NCBI GenBank assembly: GCA_024707225.1
Contig: JANQAE010000001.1
Coordinates: forward strand, 124,001-188,000
Length of the DNA stretch: 64,000 nucleotides
From: Dokdonella sp.
Lineage (GTDB): Bacteria > Pseudomonadota > Gammaproteobacteria > Xanthomonadales > Rhodanobacteraceae
Direction: 5' to 3'
Part shown: piece by piece, positions 1-9,200 of the stretch
How the letters are laid out: each line of letters opens with the position of its first letter
Numbering within the stretch: position 1 is the first letter of the stretch
Program-made: the position numbers and the translations under genes
The notes under the pieces: model-generated
Database searches by the model: none
Told to the model about the DNA's origin: nothing
What the model saw: only the letters and a program-made list of their open reading frames with translations

Positions 1-460
1 AATTGGTCTGGCCGAACTGGCCGGTCTGGCCGTTGACCGAAGAGATGTTGACGATACGGCCGTGGCCGCGTCGCGTCATGCCCTCGACCGCGTGGCGGCA
101 CAGGTTGAATACGCCGTCGAGGTTGATGCGCAGCACGTCGTTCCACTGCGCCTGGTCCATCTTGCGCAGCGTGCCGTCGCGCGTGATGCCGGCGGCGTTG
201 ACGAGGATGTCGACCGAACCGTGATCGGCCTCGACCTGCTCGACCAGCGCGCGGCAGGCGGCATGGTCCGACACGTCGAGCGGCGCGAAGGCGATGCGTC
301 CGTCGAAGGCGGCCACTTCCTCGTTGAAAGCGGCGACGCGCTCGCTGCGCGCGGCGAGGTCGGCCGCGATGACCTGGCGGCCGGAGCGGGCCAGGGTCTT
401 GCAGATCTCGGTGCCGAGACCGCCGATACCACCGGTGACGATGGCGACGCGCTGTTGCAT
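1..460 (-). CDS. phbB: Acetoacetyl-CoA reductase-like SDR, C-terminus cut by the window edge
   Basis: A short-chain dehydrogenase that runs off the left edge; about 153 residues are visible. The N-terminal nucleotide-binding stretch VTGGIGGLGTEI, the NAAGITRD segment and the catalytic-site lead-in NISSVNGQTGQFGQ match PhbB/PhaB-type acetoacetyl-CoA reductases, which use NADPH to make (R)-3-hydroxybutyryl-CoA for polyhydroxybutyrate. The ATG is preceded by AAGGGGG. It lies downstream of phaR on the same strand, and a second, complete paralogue lies upstream of phaR, so this is a PHB-metabolism cluster. The catalytic Tyr/Lys and the C-terminus lie outside the window, so a FabG-like 3-ketoacyl-ACP reductase is not excluded. 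Confidence 0.85.
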   Translation of the reverse strand, partial: MQQRVAIVTGGIGGLGTEICKTLARSGRQVIAADLAARSERVAAFNEEVAAFDGRIAFAPLDVSDHAACRALVEQVEADHGSVDILVNAAGITRDGTLRKMDQAQWNDVLRINLDGVFNLCRHAVEGMTRRGHGRIVNISSVNGQTGQFGQTN

Positions 461-540
461 GGTCGATTCCCCCTTGTGAAAACGGCTCATTCGTCGGACG
501 GTGCTGCGCCGCGACAGCTGCCGTGGCGCAGCATGAACAA

Positions 541-573
541 GAAAAAAGCCGCGACGCTCAGCGCCGCGGCTTC
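541..573 (-). terminator. Rho-independent terminator of phaR
   Basis: Read on the minus strand, arms AAGCCGCG and CGCGGCTT enclose a loop and are followed by a run of five to six T. It lies just past the phaR stop codon and before the next gene on the same strand. Confidence 0.75.
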
Positions 574-588
574 GGTGACGCGCAGCCG

Positions 589-1107
589 TTACGGCTTGCT
601 GTCGGGTTTGGGCTTGGTACCGGGCGGCGGTGGCGTGCCGGGCGGGCCGGCGCGCTGAACCGAGTTGGCCGCGGCGGTCAGGAAGCCCTGCTGCAGCGAC
701 TTCCACAGGTCCACGTTGCGCTCGGTCATGTCGTTCAACATCGACCACGGCGTCTGGCCGAGGATGTTGTTCAACTGACTGCGGAACTGGTGCTGCTGGT
801 CGAGGAAGACCTGGAGGCTCTTCTCAAGGTAGCTGCCCATGAATCCCTGCAGCGAATCCCCGTAGAAGCGGATCACCTGGGAGAGCAGGTTGGTCGTGAA
901 CATCGGCTGCCCGTGTTCCTCGTGCTCGGAGATGATCTGCAGCAGCACGGAGCGGGTCAGGTCCTCGCCGGACTTGGCGTCGCGGACCTCGAATTGTTCA
1001 CCGTCGGTGACCAGCTGACGCACTTCTTCCAGCGTGATGTAGCTGGAGATTTCGGTGTCGTAGAGCCGGCGGTTCGGGTACTTCTTGATGATTCGGATTT
1101 GTGCCAT
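589..1107 (-). CDS. phaR: Polyhydroxyalkanoate synthesis repressor PhaR
   Basis: A 172-residue protein. The N-terminal domain, with KKYPNRRLYDT and an adjacent ITLEEVRQLV stretch, is the DNA/PHB-binding PHB_acc_N domain. The middle part has the repeated PHB_acc segments (residues roughly 60-110, including FYGDSLQGFMGSYLE). The tail is rich in proline (PPGTPPPPGTKPKP). PhaR represses phasin genes and its own gene, and is released when it binds PHB granules or nascent polymer. It sits between two acetoacetyl-CoA reductase genes. Length and domain order are normal for the family. Confidence 0.95.
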   Translation of the reverse strand: MAQIRIIKKYPNRRLYDTEISSYITLEEVRQLVTDGEQFEVRDAKSGEDLTRSVLLQIISEHEEHGQPMFTTNLLSQVIRFYGDSLQGFMGSYLEKSLQVFLDQQHQFRSQLNNILGQTPWSMLNDMTERNVDLWKSLQQGFLTAAANSVQRAGPPGTPPPPGTKPKPDSKP

Positions 1108-1149
1108 GCGGCGAAGCTACCAGAACGCGCCGCGCCGCACCAGGGCCGA

Positions 1150-1178
1150 TTGTTGCGCAGCACGAGCAAACCGTGCAG
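1150..1178. promoter_or_regulatory. Possible PhaR autoregulatory site upstream of phaR
   Basis: Upstream of phaR, TTGTTGCGCAGCA is followed by CCGTGCAG. PhaR proteins are known to bind TGC/GCA-rich inverted sequences in front of phaR and phasin genes, so this is a plausible operator. The match is by eye only, and the rest of the 240-base gap shows nothing else convincing. Confidence 0.25.
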
Positions 1179-1348
1179 TACACAAAGGGATTTCAAATCC
1201 GTGACTTAGCCATACCCGCCGGTATCGTCCGGCGCCGATGCGCGAACGCCGCGCAGGGGCGCGGCGTTCGTGTCGACTCGTCTTTGCTGCACGCAAACCG
1301 GCAGGTATGGCCCCGGTTTGCGCACCATGCGCGCGGTGGGGGTCGCGC

Positions 1349-2089
1349 CTACCAGCCCATGTAGTGGCCGCCGTTGATCGCCAGGTTGGTGCCGGTGATC
1401 CAGGCCGCCTGCTCGGCGGCGAGGAAGCCGACCGCATAGGCGATCTCGGACGGCTCGCCGAGGCGGCCCACCGGGATCTGCGCGACGATCTTGGCGCGGA
1501 CCTCTTCGGGCACCGCCATGACCATGTCGGTGCCGACGTAGCCGGGCGAGACCGTGTTGACCGTGATGCCGAACTTGGCGTTCTCCTGCGCCAGCGAGAT
1601 CGTGAAGCCGTGCATGCCGGCCTTGGCCGCGGCGTAGTTGGCCTGCCCGTACTGGCCCTTCTGGCCGTTGATCGAGCTGATCTGGATCACGCGGCCCCAC
1701 TTGCGGTTGCGCATGCCGTCGATGACGGGGCGGGTCATGTTGAAGCAGGAGTTGAGGTTGGTGTTGATGACGTCGTGCCACTGCTCGGCGCTCATCTTGT
1801 GGAACGTCGTGTCGCGCGTGATGCCGGCATTGTTGACGAGGATCTCGATCGGACCGAGCTGGCGCTCGACCTCGCGCGCGATGCCTTCGGCCGAGCCGGT
1901 GTCGGAGACGTCGCCGTGGGCCAGCGCGAAATCGTAGCCGTCGGCTTTCTGCGCGGCCTGCCAGGCCTTCGCGCGGGCCTCGTCGCGGTAGTTGGTCGCC
2001 ACCTTGTGACCCTGCTGGGCGAGGTAGCGGCAGATGGCGGTGCCGATGCCGCCGGTGCCGCCGGTTACCAGTGCTACGCGTGCCGTCAT
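1349..2089 (-). CDS. phbB: Acetoacetyl-CoA reductase
   Basis: A complete 246-residue SDR, exactly the usual PhbB length. It shows the TGGTGGIG nucleotide-binding loop, NNAGITRD, the catalytic serine region ISSINGQKGQ, the active-site YAAAKAGMHG (YxxxK) and the family C-terminus NLAINGGHYMGW. It reduces acetoacetyl-CoA to (R)-3-hydroxybutyryl-CoA in the cytoplasm, the second step of PHB synthesis. The start at MTARVALVTGG is chosen because the nucleotide-binding fold begins there and AGGGA lies upstream; an in-frame extension further upstream has no family similarity. It is a paralogue of the partial gene at the left edge. Confidence 0.95.
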   Translation of the reverse strand: MTARVALVTGGTGGIGTAICRYLAQQGHKVATNYRDEARAKAWQAAQKADGYDFALAHGDVSDTGSAEGIAREVERQLGPIEILVNNAGITRDTTFHKMSAEQWHDVINTNLNSCFNMTRPVIDGMRNRKWGRVIQISSINGQKGQYGQANYAAAKAGMHGFTISLAQENAKFGITVNTVSPGYVGTDMVMAVPEEVRAKIVAQIPVGRLGEPSEIAYAVGFLAAEQAAWITGTNLAINGGHYMGW

Positions 2090-2210
2090 GGTGTATTCCC
2101 TGTCGTCGGAAGGAGAAAGCGGGCGCCGCGCGCGATCCGGGGTGGATCTGCGCCGGTCCCGGGATCGCAAGGCCGCGCGCGCGCGTCGTGCGGCGATTGT
2201 GCCGGCCGGT

Positions 2211-3101
2211 TCATGAAACTTCCCGCTGCGTTGCGTCACGTCCCGGCGCCGGCTGCGTACCGCGCGGGATTCGCGCCGGGTCGAACGCGCGCACGGCGGC
2301 GGCGAGCAGGCCGTGGAGATCGTCGCCGTCCGGCACCGCCTGACCGAGGAACCCCAGGGCCGCGCGCAGCGCCGGCAGCGGATCGGCCGGGTCGACCGGA
2401 TGCGCCTGGTCGCGCTTGCCGAGCTTGCGGCCGGCGGCGTCGAGCGCCAGCGGCAGATGCATCCAGCGCGGATGGGGCAGGCACAGCATGCGCTGCAGCA
2501 GGTACTGGCGCGGCGTCGAGTCGAGCAGATCGGCGCCGCGGACCACCTCGGTCACGCCCTGCGCGGCATCGTCGACGACCACGGCCAACTGGTAGGCCGG
2601 CCAGCCGTCGTTGCGCCAGATCACGAAGTCGCCGACCTCGGCGGCGACGTCCTGTTCGATCGGCCCCTGCACGGCGTCGTCGAATCCCACGATGCCGGAG
2701 GGCACGCGCAGACGCACCGCGGCCGGCCGGTCCGCGGCCGGCGGCGGCGCGATGCAGCGCGCCGGATGGCGGCTGCCGTACGGCGCCAGGTCGGTGCGGC
2801 TGCAGGCGCAGCGGTAGGCCAGGCCGGCCGCGAGCAGACGGTCGCGCGCGGCCGCGTGGCGGGCGCGGTCCGCGCTCTGACGGATCACCGGTCCGTCCGG
2901 CATCAGGCCGAACGCGATCAGCTGCCGCACGATCGCTTCGGCGGCGCCGGGCACCTCGCGCGGTGGGTCGATGTCCTCGATCCGGACGAACCATTCGCCG
3001 CCGGTCGATCGCGCGCGCAGCCAGCTGCCGAGCGCGGCCACCAGCGAGCCGAAATGCAGCGTGCCGGTCGGCGAGGGGGCGAAACGTCCGCGGTTACTCA
3101 T
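2211..3101 (-). CDS. gluQ: Glutamyl-Q tRNA(Asp) synthetase
   Basis: A 296-residue truncated paralogue of glutamyl-tRNA synthetase without an anticodon-binding domain. It has RFAPSPTGTLHFGS (HIGH-type motif, residues 6-19), a zinc-site set of cysteines (CACS, then RHPARC) and a degenerate KMSKS loop, KLGKRDQA. The enzyme charges glutamate onto the queuine of tRNA(Asp) at position 34. In many proteobacteria gluQ lies next to dksA; here its same-strand downstream neighbour is phbB, about 120 bases away, so the two might be cotranscribed by chance. Confidence 0.93.
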   Translation of the reverse strand: MSNRGRFAPSPTGTLHFGSLVAALGSWLRARSTGGEWFVRIEDIDPPREVPGAAEAIVRQLIAFGLMPDGPVIRQSADRARHAAARDRLLAAGLAYRCACSRTDLAPYGSRHPARCIAPPPAADRPAAVRLRVPSGIVGFDDAVQGPIEQDVAAEVGDFVIWRNDGWPAYQLAVVVDDAAQGVTEVVRGADLLDSTPRQYLLQRMLCLPHPRWMHLPLALDAAGRKLGKRDQAHPVDPADPLPALRAALGFLGQAVPDGDDLHGLLAAAVRAFDPARIPRGTQPAPGRDATQREVS

Positions 3102-3164
3102 CGCGTGCTGAAGGTTCCGGAGCGGGTCGCGCGGCGGTGAACCAAATGCTTCGATCCGCAGTCC

Positions 3165-3208
3165 AAGCCGCTCGCGGCTCCAGATGGGGATCGAAGCCGC
3201 TCGCGGCT
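3165..3208. repeat. Two direct copies of a 15-base near-palindrome
   Basis: AAGCCGCTCGCGGCT occurs at 3165-3179 and again at 3194-3208, each preceded by a TCGA-containing stretch. Each copy can fold on itself (arms AAGCCGC and GCGGCTT in the second copy). They lie in the htpX leader region; any role is unknown. Confidence 0.6.
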
Positions 3209-3235
3209 TGAAATGCGGACAGTTTATCCTCAGGT
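3207..3235 (+). promoter_or_regulatory. Possible heat-shock (sigma-32 type) promoter for htpX
   Basis: CTTGAAA at 3207-3213 is an exact match to the sigma-32 -35 consensus and lies about 60 bases before the htpX ATG. The expected CCCCAT-type -10 is weak here (CCTCAG is the nearest). HtpX is heat-shock or envelope-stress controlled in other bacteria, which supports the assignment only indirectly. Confidence 0.35.
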
Positions 3236-3274
3236 CCGCAGCTCGACGCGCCCCAGCCCCTACACGAGGACATC

Positions 3275-4153
3275 ATGCGCAGAATCCTTCTCTTCATTGC
3301 GACCAACCTGGCGGTGATGCTGCTCTTGACGATCATCGTCAAGCTGTTCGGCATCGACACCTACACGTACCGCAATGGAGGCATCAACCTTCAGGGCATC
3401 CTGATCCTGTCGGGCGTGATCGGCTTCGGCGGCTCCTTCATCTCGCTGGCGATGTCCAAGTGGATCGCCAAGACGCAGACCGGTGCGCACGTGATCGACA
3501 ATCCGCGCAACCCGACCGAGGCCTGGCTGGTCGCGACCGTGCGCAAGCAGGCCGACGCCGCCGGCATCGGCATGCCCGAGGTCGCGATCTACGACGCACC
3601 CGAAATGAACGCCTTCGCGACCGGCATGAACCGCAACAGCGCGCTGGTCGCAGTCAGCACCGGCCTGCTGCAGCAGATGAACAAGGACGAGGTCGAGGCC
3701 GTGCTCGCGCACGAGGTCAGCCACGTCGCCAACGGCGACATGGTCACGATGGGCCTGATCCAGGGCGTCGTGAACACCTTCGTGATCTTCCTGGCGCGCG
3801 TCATCGGCGCGGTCGTCGACCGCGCGATCAGCGGCAATCGCGAGGGCACCGGCCCTGCGTACTTCCTGATCGTGCTGGTGCTGCAGCTGGTGCTCGGCGT
3901 GCTGGCCTCGATCATCGTCATGGCGTTCTCGCGCTGGCGCGAGTTCCGCGCCGATGCCGGCGGCGCCACGCTGGCCGGCCGCGAGAAGATGATCAACGCG
4001 CTGGCGCGCCTGGCCGGCAACCACGGCGAGAACACGCTGCCCAAGGCGATCCAGGCCTTCGGCATCTCCGGCGGCGACCTGCGCAAGCTGTTCTCGAGCC
4101 ATCCGCCGATCGAGGAGCGCATCGCCGCGCTGCGCGCGGGTGCCGCGCGCTGA
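3275..4153 (+). CDS. htpX: Membrane zinc metalloprotease HtpX
   Basis: A 292-residue M48B peptidase of the inner membrane. Two N-terminal transmembrane segments (about residues 5-24 and 40-60) precede the zinc motif HEVSH (146-150). Two more hydrophobic segments follow, and the third zinc ligand lies in EFRADAGG. HtpX cleaves misfolded or damaged membrane proteins together with FtsH. Length and order are normal. A strong terminator follows directly, so the gene is likely monocistronic. Confidence 0.96.
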   Translation: MRRILLFIATNLAVMLLLTIIVKLFGIDTYTYRNGGINLQGILILSGVIGFGGSFISLAMSKWIAKTQTGAHVIDNPRNPTEAWLVATVRKQADAAGIGMPEVAIYDAPEMNAFATGMNRNSALVAVSTGLLQQMNKDEVEAVLAHEVSHVANGDMVTMGLIQGVVNTFVIFLARVIGAVVDRAISGNREGTGPAYFLIVLVLQLVLGVLASIIVMAFSRWREFRADAGGATLAGREKMINALARLAGNHGENTLPKAIQAFGISGGDLRKLFSSHPPIEERIAALRAGAAR

Positions 4154-4186
4154 CGCGTTCTCGATTATCCGAAGTCCACGCTCCCC

Positions 4187-4217
4187 AGCCGTCTGCTCAC
4201 GCAGGCGGCTTTTCTTT
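4187..4217 (+). terminator. Rho-independent terminator of htpX
   Basis: Stem AGCCGTCTGC / GCAGGCGGCT with a TCAC loop, followed by TTTTCTTT, starting 33 bases after the htpX stop. Confidence 0.85.
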
Positions 4218-4428
4218 GCGTGCATCGCCGGCGGCATTCCTGTCCTTGCCGGGGCAGGCGTGTGAAGAATCGTCGTGGCCGCAGTGCGCCAGCTGCAACA
4301 GCCGCCTTGCATCGCACGAATGCGCGTTGTGCGGTCCCCCGCATCGGTCCGGAGCAGGGGCCAGCGCGGTCGTTTCCACCGCCGCGGCCATCGTGCGGAA
4401 GTCGCGATGACGCGTTCGCGATATGCGG

Positions 4429-4450
4429 TGACTGAATAATGAAGAAGTCA
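4429..4450. promoter_or_regulatory. Inverted-repeat operator upstream of the tetR gene
   Basis: TGACT and AGTCA arms separated by 12 bases, with centre GAATAATGAAGA. The 22-base size and the TGAC...GTCA ends are shared with the site at 5119-5140 in front of the efflux genes. It is probably the autoregulatory binding site of the TetR protein encoded at 4490. Confidence 0.5.
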
Positions 4451-4489
4451 TAAGTTGTTGGCCCCGATCGAGCGCGCTAAGCTGCCGAC

Positions 4490-5107
4490 ATGACCAAGAC
4501 ACGTACGCCCGCGCCCCAGACTCGGGGCCCCTCGGACCATGAAGTCCGCAACCAGATCGTCGAGGCGGCGACCGAGTTCTTCGGTCATTACGGCTACGAG
4601 AAGACCACCGTTTCGGACCTGGCCAAGGCGATCGGGTTCTCCAAGGCCTACATCTACAAGTTCTTCGACTCCAAGCAGGCGATCGGCGAGGTCATCTGCT
4701 CCAATCGGTTGAGCACGATCAGGCTCGCGATCGACGAGGCCGTGGCTGGCGCGCCGTCCGCCTCGGAACAGCTGCGCCGCATGTTCAAGACCCTGGTCGA
4801 AGCCGGCAGTCAGCTGTTCTTCCAGGATCGCAAGCTCTACGACATTGCGACGACCTCGGCCGGCGAGGCCTGGCCGTCGGCCCGCGGCTACGAGGAGCAC
4901 GTCAAGAGCGTGATCGTGCAGATCGTGCGCGACGGCCGCGAGACGGGCGAGTTCGAGCGCAAGACGCCGCTGGACGAGACCGCCGGCGCGATCTACCTGG
5001 TCATGCGTCCGTACATCAATCCACTGCTGCTTCAGCACAACCTCGAGCACGCCGCCGAGGCGGCGGCGCAGCTGTCGAGCCTGATCCTGCGCAGCCTGAC
5101 GCCATAA
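4490..5107 (+). CDS. TetR/AcrR family regulator of the adjacent RND efflux operon
   Basis: A 205-residue one-component regulator. The N-terminal helix-turn-helix domain covers about residues 22-68 (AATEFFGHYGYEKTTVSDLA, then FSKAYIYKFFDSKQAI). The C-terminal half is a ligand-binding TetR_C domain. It lies just upstream of, and points toward, an RND adaptor/pump pair. Similar inverted repeats lie before its own gene (4429-4450) and in the efflux promoter (5119-5140). The inferred role is repression of both until an inducer binds; the ligand is unknown. Confidence 0.88.
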   Translation: MTKTRTPAPQTRGPSDHEVRNQIVEAATEFFGHYGYEKTTVSDLAKAIGFSKAYIYKFFDSKQAIGEVICSNRLSTIRLAIDEAVAGAPSASEQLRRMFKTLVEAGSQLFFQDRKLYDIATTSAGEAWPSARGYEEHVKSVIVQIVRDGRETGEFERKTPLDETAGAIYLVMRPYINPLLLQHNLEHAAEAAAQLSSLILRSLTP

Positions 5108-5118
5108 GTTTGCGGTTG

Positions 5119-5152
5119 TGACTATTGACTGAAATGGTCACATGAATAGAAT
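5119..5152 (+). promoter_or_regulatory. Efflux-operon promoter overlapped by a TetR operator
   Basis: An inverted repeat with arms TGACTATT and AATGGTCA (5119-5140) overlaps a -35 box TTGACT (5125-5130). After a 16-base spacer comes TAGAAT (5147-5152), a good -10. A repressor bound to the repeat would cover the -35 element. The adaptor gene starts 30 bases further on. Confidence 0.6.
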
Positions 5153-5182
5153 GGGCACCCTCTCTCGTCAGGAAGGGTTCCC

Positions 5183-6291
5183 ATGCGCCGGCGCCAGCTT
5201 GCTTCGTATGCCATCGGCCTGCTGCCTCTGGTTCTGGCGGCCTGCAGCGAGGACCGAATCGCCGATCCGCGTACCGAGCCTCCCCTGGTCCGGGTCGACG
5301 CCGTGGAGGACGCCGCCGTCACGTCGCGGTCGTTCACCGGCGTCGTCGCCGCGCGCGTGCAGAGCGATCTGGGTTTCCGCGTGTCGGGCAAGCTACTGGA
5401 GCGCATCGTCGACACCGGTCAGACGGTCGCGCGCGGCCAGCCGCTGATGCGCATGGACCCGGTCGATCTCGGACTGCAGGCGCGCGCGCAGCAGGCGGCG
5501 GTGGCGCGGCGCGGGCGCGGGCCACGCAGGCGGCCGACGACGAAGCGCGTTACCGCGACCTGGTCGCCAAAGGTGCCGTATCGGCATCGGCCTACGATCA
5601 GATCAAGGCAGCCTCGGAGACCGCGCGGGCACAGCTCAGGGCGGCCGAGGCGCAGGCCGACGTGGCGAGGAACGCCTCGAGCTACGCGATCCTGCTGGCC
5701 GATGCGGACGGCGTGGTCGTCGAGACGCTGGCCGAGCCGGGCCAGGTCGTGAGCGCCGGCCAGCCGGTCGTGCGCCTGGCGCGGGCAGGGCAGCGCGAGG
5801 CGATCGTGCATCTGCCCGAGACGCTGCGTCCGGCGATCGGATCGGTGGCACAGGCGAGGTTGTACGGTGACCGGCAGGACGCGGTGCCGGTGCCGGTGCG
5901 GCTGCGGCAGCTGTCCGATGCGGCCGATCGCACGACCCGTACCTACGAGGCTCGCTATGTGCTCGACGCTGCGCTGGCGCAGGCGCCGCTGGGCGCGACC
6001 GTCACGGTCGACATCGCCGACGGCCAGCGAGCAGGCGTGGCGCTGCAGGTTCCGATCGGTGCGCTGTTCGATCCGGGCCAGGGGCCGGGCGTGTGGATCG
6101 TCGAGGGCCAGCCGGCGAAAGCGGTCTGGCGATCCGTGCAGGTGCTCGGGCTGTCCGACGAAGCGGCACAAGTGCAGGGCAGTCTTCGAGTCGGGGACCC
6201 GGTCGTCTCGCTCGGCGCCCATCTCCTTCGTGAAGGCGAGATCGTCAGGCCGATCGGTCGGGCCGAATCGCCCGCCGGAGATCGTCGATGA
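5183..6291 (+). pseudogene. RND efflux periplasmic adaptor (membrane fusion) lipoprotein, frameshifted
   Basis: The first frame starts MRRRQLASYAIGLLPLVLAAC, a lipoprotein signal with LAAC lipobox, and continues into the barrel-sandwich (VSGKLLERIVDTGQTVARGQ). Near 5503-5520, in the coiled-coil hairpin, the frame moves back by one base. The second frame then carries the hairpin (DEARYRDLVAKGAVSAS), the lipoyl half (DGVVVETLAEPGQVVSAGQ), the beta-barrel and the membrane-proximal domain to 6291. Joined, they give about 369 residues, the normal adaptor length. The break lies in a GCG-repeat tract, so a missing base in the assembly is likelier than true decay. Its stop overlaps the pump start (ATGA). 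Confidence 0.85.
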
Positions 6292-9200
6292 GCGAGGGGC
6301 GCTTCAATCTCTCGGCGCTCGCGGTGAGTGAGCGTTCCGTCACGCTCTTCCTGCTCCTCCTGATTTCCGCAGCGGGTGTACTCGCGTTCTTCCAGCTCGG
6401 ACGCGCGGAAGACCCCCCGTTCACGATCAAGCAGATGACGGTCGTCACCGTGTGGCCCGGAGCGACCGCGCAGGACATGCAGGACCAGGTCGCCGAGCCG
6501 CTGGAAAAGCGCCTGCAGGAGCTGCGCTGGTACGACCGCTCGGAAACCTACACGCGTCCGGGTCTCGCGTTCACGATGATCTCGCTGCTCGACGCCACGC
6601 CGCCGGCGCAAGTGCAGGAGGAGTTCTATCAGGCGCGCAAGAAGCTCGGCGACGAGGCGCGCAAGCTGCCCGCCGGCGTGATCGGGCCGATCGTCAACGA
6701 CGAATACGCGGACGTGACCTTCGCGCTGTTCGCGCTCAAGGCCAAGGGAGAGCCGCAGCGACGGCTGGTGCGCGATGCCGAAGCGCTGCGCCAGCGGCTC
6801 CTGCACGTGCCGGGCGTCAAGAAGGTCAACATCATCGGGGAGCAGCCCGAGCGCATCTTCGTCTCGTTCTCGCACGACCGCCTGGCCACGCTCGGCGTCA
6901 CGCCGCAGGACATCTTCACCGCACTGAACAGCCAGAACGTGCTGACCCCGGCCGGATCGATCGAAACGCGCGGGCCGCAGGTGTTCGTGCGCGTAGACGG
7001 GGCGTTCGACGATCTCGAGAAGATCCGGACGGCCCCGGTCGTTGCGCAGGGGCGCACGCTGAGCGTGTCGGACGTGGCGACCGTGGAGCGTGGCTACGAG
7101 GATCCGCCGACGTTCCTGGTCCGCAACGACGGCGAGCCCGCGCTGCTGCTGGGCGTCGTCATGCGCGACGACTGGAACGGGCTGGATCTGGGCGAGGCGC
7201 TCGAAGCGGAAGTGTCCGAGATCAATGCGCAACTGCCCCTCGGCATGACGCTGAGCAGGGTGACCGATCAGGCCGTCAACATCCGCGCGGCCGTCGACGA
7301 GTTCATGGTGAAGTTCTTCGTCGCCCTGCTGGTGGTGATGGTGGTGTGCTTCCTCAGCATGGGCTGGCGCGTCGGCGTCGTCGTCGCGGCCGCGGTGCCG
7401 CTGACGCTGGCGGCGGTGTTCGTGATCATGGCCGCGTCCGGCAAGAACTTCGACCGCATCACGCTCGGCTCGCTGATCCTGGCGCTGGGCCTGCTGGTGG
7501 ACGACGCCATCATCGCGATCGAGATGATGGTGGTGAAGATGGAGGAAGGCTACAGCCGCGTCGCCGCCTCGGCCTACGCGTGGAGTCACACGGCGGCGCC
7601 GATGCTCTCCGGCACGCTGGTGACGGCGATCGGCTTCATGCCCAACGGCTTCGCGCGCTCCACGGCAGGGGAATACACCGGCAACATGTTCTGGATCGTC
7701 GGCATCGCGCTGATCGCGTCGTGGGTGGTCGCGGTCGCGTTCACGCCGTATCTGGGCGTGAAGCTGCTGCCGGACATCAGGAAGGTCGAAGGCGGCCACG
7801 CAGCCATCTACGACACGCGCCATTACAACCGCTTCCGGCAGCTGCTCGGCCGCGTCATCGCCGGCAAATGGCTGGTTGCCGGCGCGGTGGCAGGAGCGTT
7901 CGCGCTGGCGATCGTCGGCATGGGCGCGGTCAAGAAGCAGTTCTTCCCGACGTCGGATCGGCCGGAAGTGCTGGTCGAGCTGCAGATGCCGTACGGCACC
8001 TCGATCGAGCGGACCAGCGCGGCGACCGCGAAGATCGAGGCCTGGCTGGCCAAGCAGGAGGAAGCCAGGATCGTGACCGCCTACATCGGCCAGGGCGCGC
8101 CGCGCTTCTTCCTGGCGATGTCTCCCGAACTGCCCGATCCGTCGTTTGCGAAGATCGTCGTGCTGGCCGACGACGACACGTCACGCGAAGCCCTCAAGTT
8201 CAGGCTGCGCGAGGCGATCGCCGACGGACTGGCGCCCGAGGCGCAGGTGCGCGTGACCCAGATCGTGTTCGGTCCGCCCTCGCCGTTTCCGGTGGCGTAC
8301 CGCGTCATGGGGCCCGACCCCGACACGCTGCGGGTGATCGCCGAACAGGTCAAGCGCGTCATGGACGCCAGCCCGATGATGCGCACCGTCAACACCGACT
8401 GGGGACCGCGTGTCTCGACGCTACACTTCGCGCTCGATCAGGATCGGCTCAATGCCGTGGGACTGACCTCCAGTTCGCTCGCGCTGCAGCTGCAGTTCCT
8501 GCTGAGCGGAGTGCCGCTGACCGAAGTGCGCGAGGACATCCGTTCGGTGCAGGTGATCGGCCGCGCGGCCGGCGAGGTCCGCCTCGATCCGGCCAAGATC
8601 GCCGCATTCACGCTGGCCGGATCGGCCGGGCAGCGCATTCCGCTGTCTCAGGTCGGCACGGTCGAGGTGCGCATGGAAGATCCGATCCTGCGCCGCCGCG
8701 ACCGCACGCCGACCATCACGGTGCGCGGCGACATCGCCGAGGGGCTGCAGCCGCCGGACGTCTCCACGGCGGTCCTGAAACAGCTGCAGCCGGTCATCGA
8801 GCGCCTTCCGCCCGGTTACCGGATCGAGATGGCCGGATCGATCGAGGAATCGGCCAAGGCCACCACGGCGATGCTGCCGCTGTTTCCGATCATGATCGCG
8901 CTCACGCTGCTGATCATCATCCTGCAGGTCCGTTCGATCGCGGCGATGGTCATGGTGTTCGCGACCAGTCCGCTCGGCCTGATCGGCGTCGTGCCGACCC
9001 TGCTGGTGTTCCAGCAGCCATTCGGCATCAACGCCCTGGTCGGCCTGATCGCGCTGTCGGGCATCCTGATGCGCAACACGCTGATCCTGATCGGCCAGAT
9101 CCATCACAACGAGCGCGAGGGCCTCCGTCCGTACGACGCGGTCGTCGAAGCCACGGTCCAGCGTGCGCGTCCGGTGATCCTGACGGCCCTGGCCGCGATC

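Noticed and set aside
4218..4489. Possible small gene with several Cys pairs between htpX and tetR
   Set aside because: The cysteine-rich reading is only part of an out-of-frame extension behind the htpX terminator, with no start or ribosome site of its own.
5955..7823. Long open frame (622 codons) on the minus strand opposite the RND pump
   Set aside because: It is a shadow of high-GC coding sequence on the other strand; composition is Arg/His/Asp-rich and resembles no protein.
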